Assembly (NCBI RefSeq): GCF_000702205.1
Contig: NZ_JNKW01000010.1
Span: 37,606 to 101,605, forward strand
Direction of reading: 5' to 3'
DNA: 64,000 bases
Source: Lachnospira multipara LB2003
GTDB taxonomy: Bacteria > Bacillota > Clostridia > Lachnospirales > Lachnospiraceae
The notes under the pieces: model-generated
The model's input: the letters and a program-made list of their open reading frames with translations, nothing else
The model's database searches: none
What the model was told of the DNA's origin: nothing
Shown here: positions 61,472 through 64,000 of the stretch, one piece after another
Layout: every line of letters starts with the position of its first letter
Numbering within the stretch: the first letter of the stretch is position 1
Position numbers and translations under genes: made by a program

Positions 61472-62458
61472 TTATTTATCCATTAAATGTTTAATTTCCT
61501 CTAAAGCTTCCCTATTCTTAGTTGATGTAGCTGTTGGGTTTCTTCTAAGAATCTTTACTAAACTATTAAACTGCTTATTATCTATCATACTTAGTTTATT
61601 CTGTTCTCTTGTAGTTGTTTCTTGAATTGCTTTCATTACAGTTTCATCAATTAACTTATCCTTAAGCAATTCTTTTGCCTTATCAGCAATCTTTGAAAGT
61701 TCTGCCATCTTAGTTTCTTTAAAGGCCATAACTGAATCTGTTAAATCATTTCTCTTTTCTTCAAAATACTGTTTAACATGAACTTTCTTACGACTAGCAA
61801 TAAAGGCTAATTCTCTACGTTTTCTATTATATTTCTTTTTATTTTCCTTAAATTCATCCTCAGCAAATGCATATGCAATTTCAAGTTTTTGTGTAACGAA
61901 TTTTATATGTTCATGCTCTGATGTGATCTTATCAAGCATTGCCTTAAGATCCATAGCTTCATTAAATGAATTTGTAAAATCAACAGACATGTAAATTACT
62001 AGTACAAAAGCCACTATTTCTGTAATAAAGTCTGGTATATCAAGAACCATCTTTTCAATTGGACTATGAATAATTTTGACCATAATACAGGAAAAAAGGC
62101 CCCAGCATAAACTTGCAATCAAACAAATATGACCATTAATATTAAGAAATCTATTAGAATAATCCCAATATCTTACTCCAAATATTTTTTCCATTAAAGC
62201 GCCTGTAAAATATTCCAATACTGTAGCACCCAACATGCCAAGTAAAAAAACAAGAAATACGTTATTTCTAACATTAATAGTGCTAATAAGTATTGTAACA
62301 GCTCCTGCTCCATATATTGGCAAAAAAGGGCCGTGTAAAAATCCCCTATTTACCCATTTTTTCTCTCTAGTTGACACATAGCAAGATTCCCAAACCCAGC
62401 CTATAAAACAATATAAAAAGAAAAAAAGCAACCACTGTGTTAGACTATAATAATTCAT
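61472..62458 (-). CDS. CmpB-type putative transporter membrane protein with coiled-coil tail
   Basis: This 328-residue protein has four or five membrane segments (about 8-185). These carry the family pattern FIGWVWESCYVSTREKKWVNRGFLHGPFLPIYGAGAV and YFTGALMEKIFGVRYWDYSNRFLNINGHICL, annotated in Pfam as a putative ABC-transporter type IV (CmpB). A long charged helical tail follows (about 190-328), likely a coiled coil on the cytoplasmic side. The family is common in Clostridia and its function is not established. It is a single gene, downstream of a divergent asparaginase gene. Confidence 0.8.
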   Translation of the reverse strand: MNYYSLTQWLLFFFLYCFIGWVWESCYVSTREKKWVNRGFLHGPFLPIYGAGAVTILISTINVRNNVFLVFLLGMLGATVLEYFTGALMEKIFGVRYWDYSNRFLNINGHICLIASLCWGLFSCIMVKIIHSPIEKMVLDIPDFITEIVAFVLVIYMSVDFTNSFNEAMDLKAMLDKITSEHEHIKFVTQKLEIAYAFAEDEFKENKKKYNRKRRELAFIASRKKVHVKQYFEEKRNDLTDSVMAFKETKMAELSKIADKAKELLKDKLIDETVMKAIQETTTREQNKLSMIDNKQFNSLVKILRRNPTATSTKNREALEEIKHLMDK

Positions 62459-62680
62459 TTAAATTCCTCTCAATATGCCTTATATTTGTTCAATGATATT
62501 GAATTTATCTAAACTCTCTTGAACAATTATACATTCTATTATTTTTTCTTCTATATGGCTACAATTTAAAAATAAAATTTCCCTCAAAACTCTTAAGTTT
62601 ATTTTAACAAAATACACTTGAACTTTCAACCAAACTACCATTAAAATAGAGTATGCACATTTCAATCATTAGGAGGTTTT

Positions 62681-63766
62681 ATGAATATTCATGTTATCTT
62701 TACCGGAGGTACAATCGGTAGCTTTGTTGGAAGTAACGATTATATTTCCACTGATAAAGGAAGTCCATATAAATTAATTAACTTATATAAAAAATCATAT
62801 GCTAACGCAGCAACTATCAATTTTACAACATCTAATCCCTACACACTTTTAAGTGAGAATTTAGATGGCGATCATTTAAGTCTTCTTATTAAGGATGTTA
62901 ATGAAGCCCTTTCCAATAAGGAATTAGATGGTATTGTAGTAACCCATGGAACTGACACATTACAGTATTCAGCTGCTATTCTTGCCTATGTTTTTAATAA
63001 CGCTAAGATTCCAATTATACTTGTATCTTCTGATTTTGTCCTTGAAGATCCACGAGCTAATGGTCTTATTAATCTTCATGGAGCAATCGATTTTATTAAA
63101 AGAAAAGCTGGAACAGGTGTATTTGTAAGTTACTGCAATAAGGGTGGATTAACAACAATCCATAGAGGAACACGACTTGAGCCGCCTGTTACTCTATCAG
63201 CTGATGTGGAAAGCGTTAAAAAAACTAGTTATGCTAACTTTACATCCGGCAATCTAAACTTTAATCCTAATTACAAGGTAGACCCATCTAATATTGAGAG
63301 TATTACTGAATTAGGTATCAATAGTGCAGATGTTGTTCTTACTAACACATGTACGGAAGTCCTAAGAATTAGACCTTATGTTGGTATGACATATCCTGAT
63401 TTAGATGATGTTTTGGAAAATATTGCCCAGGACAACATTATTGATGAAGAAGAAGGTAAAGACGTGTTTAATAATAGCCTTGAAGCTATTTTACTTGAAA
63501 GCTTCCACTCAGGTACAATTCATGTTACAAAGGAACTTGAAGCCCTTGCAAAAAGAGCTGCCGAGCTTAACATCCCAATTTACTTAATTGGATTGTCTAA
63601 CTCTGAAAAAGCTTACGAAACAGTTGAAGATTATAAAAAGCTTGGAATTATACCACTAAATGAAAGCTCTTATATATCACAATATTGTAAATTATGGCTT
63701 GCAGCTAGTAATGGACTAAATATTAGAGAAGTAATGTCTAAGTCAATTGCGCAGGACTGGATATAG
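62681..63766 (+). CDS. L-asparaginase
   Basis: This 361-residue protein has the two catalytic asparaginase signatures: FTGGTIGSF near the start (T11) and VVTHGTDTLQYSA (T91, D92), with the lysine later in the domain. There is no signal peptide, so it is the cytoplasmic type I kind. It hydrolyses asparagine to aspartate and ammonia. The C-terminal part (SGTIHVTKELEALAKRAAELNIPIYL) fits the second domain. AGGAGG lies before the ATG. A strong terminator follows. Confidence 0.9.
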   Translation: MNIHVIFTGGTIGSFVGSNDYISTDKGSPYKLINLYKKSYANAATINFTTSNPYTLLSENLDGDHLSLLIKDVNEALSNKELDGIVVTHGTDTLQYSAAILAYVFNNAKIPIILVSSDFVLEDPRANGLINLHGAIDFIKRKAGTGVFVSYCNKGGLTTIHRGTRLEPPVTLSADVESVKKTSYANFTSGNLNFNPNYKVDPSNIESITELGINSADVVLTNTCTEVLRIRPYVGMTYPDLDDVLENIAQDNIIDEEEGKDVFNNSLEAILLESFHSGTIHVTKELEALAKRAAELNIPIYLIGLSNSEKAYETVEDYKKLGIIPLNESSYISQYCKLWLAASNGLNIREVMSKSIAQDWI

Positions 63767-63790
63767 TTTCAAAAAAATAATATATCTAAT

Positions 63791-63829
63791 AAAAAACACG
63801 GATAATCGAATAACGATTATCCGTGTTTT
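63791..63829. terminator. Terminator of the asparaginase gene
   Basis: AACACGGATAATCG/CGATTATCCGTGTT stem with a 5-base loop, A-tract before and TTTTCT after. Confidence 0.9.
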
Positions 63830-63831
63830 CT

Positions 63832-64000
63832 CATTCGCAATCCGCTTCGCTCCTTGCTCACGAACGCAGCGATGCTTTCGCATCGTATCATAGAACAGCT
63901 TGCTGTTCTATGATTAACAAAAACACTTTATATAACATTCGCAATCCGCTTCGCTTCTTGCTCACGAACGCAGCCGATGCTTTCGCATCGTATCATAGAA
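63832..64000. repeat. 104-bp tandem hairpin repeat cut by the window end
   Basis: CATTCGCAATCCGCTTCGCT begins at 63832 and, with one base changed, again at 63936, so the period is 104 bases. Each unit contains CGATGCTTTCGCATCG and an ATCATAGAACAG/CTGTTCTATGAT hairpin. The second unit differs by an extra C (CAGCCGATG) and runs off the window. Confidence 0.85.

Overview
The window is about 64 kb of AT-rich chromosome from an anaerobic low-GC Firmicute. It most resembles a Lachnospiraceae species of the Lachnospira/Eubacterium eligens kind. This placement is inferred from gene content: pyruvate formate-lyase fermentation, a secreted family 11 rhamnogalacturonan lyase and a GH5 cellulase (plant cell wall use), a SUF iron-sulfur operon with SufU, an archaeal-type IMP cyclohydrolase beside a stand-alone AICAR transformylase, and strong AGGAGG ribosome binding sites. 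No rRNA, tRNA or CRISPR array was seen, and no phage or plasmid block. Most genes lie on the minus strand.

Region by region. 1-6294 is a minus-strand operon: FHA-domain protein, PP2C phosphatase, transmembrane Ser/Thr kinase, small membrane protein, and a large secreted Ig-like repeat protein that runs off the left edge. 6356-7514 is a recombinase cassette bounded by a perfect 32-bp inverted repeat. It holds a tyrosine recombinase gene and, on the opposite strand, a consensus promoter (TTGACA-17-TAAACT) aimed at the FHA operon. A terminator lies just outside the far repeat. I read this as an invertible, self-encoded phase switch for a phospho-signalling and surface-protein operon; it is the most interesting system in the window. 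7640-16900 holds metY, a rhamnogalacturonan lyase, a HAD phosphatase, a CAP-domain protein, a ThrE-like exporter and a DUF3990/HTH toxin-antitoxin-like pair. 17108-22652 is hxlR-sufCBDSU. 22884-35242 holds a MATE pump, a GntR/ABC cassette, PadR, two NUDIX proteins, cardiolipin synthase and a heterodimeric ABC exporter.

35472-40688 holds a divergent PsuG-like protein, a diguanylate cyclase and queDECF for queuosine precursor synthesis. 41205-48044 holds gltX, a frameshifted small gene, a DUF234 ATPase, a Cof phosphatase and the GH5 enzyme. 48217-51362 carries the last two purine steps and pheA. 51621-58336 holds a DUF5050 protein, a long RelA/SpoT-domain protein, an MntR/DtxR-type regulator, pflA, pncB and small unknowns. 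58572-63766 holds pflB, trxA, a CmpB-type membrane protein and asparaginase. pflA and pflB are 2.5 kb apart but share an identical 19-bp near-palindrome in their leaders.

GC-rich nested hairpin repeats recur between genes (12274, 19932, 26462, 35319, 38771, 40850-41176, 63832), and one of them supplies the end of an ABC ATPase gene. Starts were moved from the longest possible ORF wherever a good Shine-Dalgarno sequence pointed to an inner start; each case is noted. All function calls rest on motif reading and recall of families, not on database searches.
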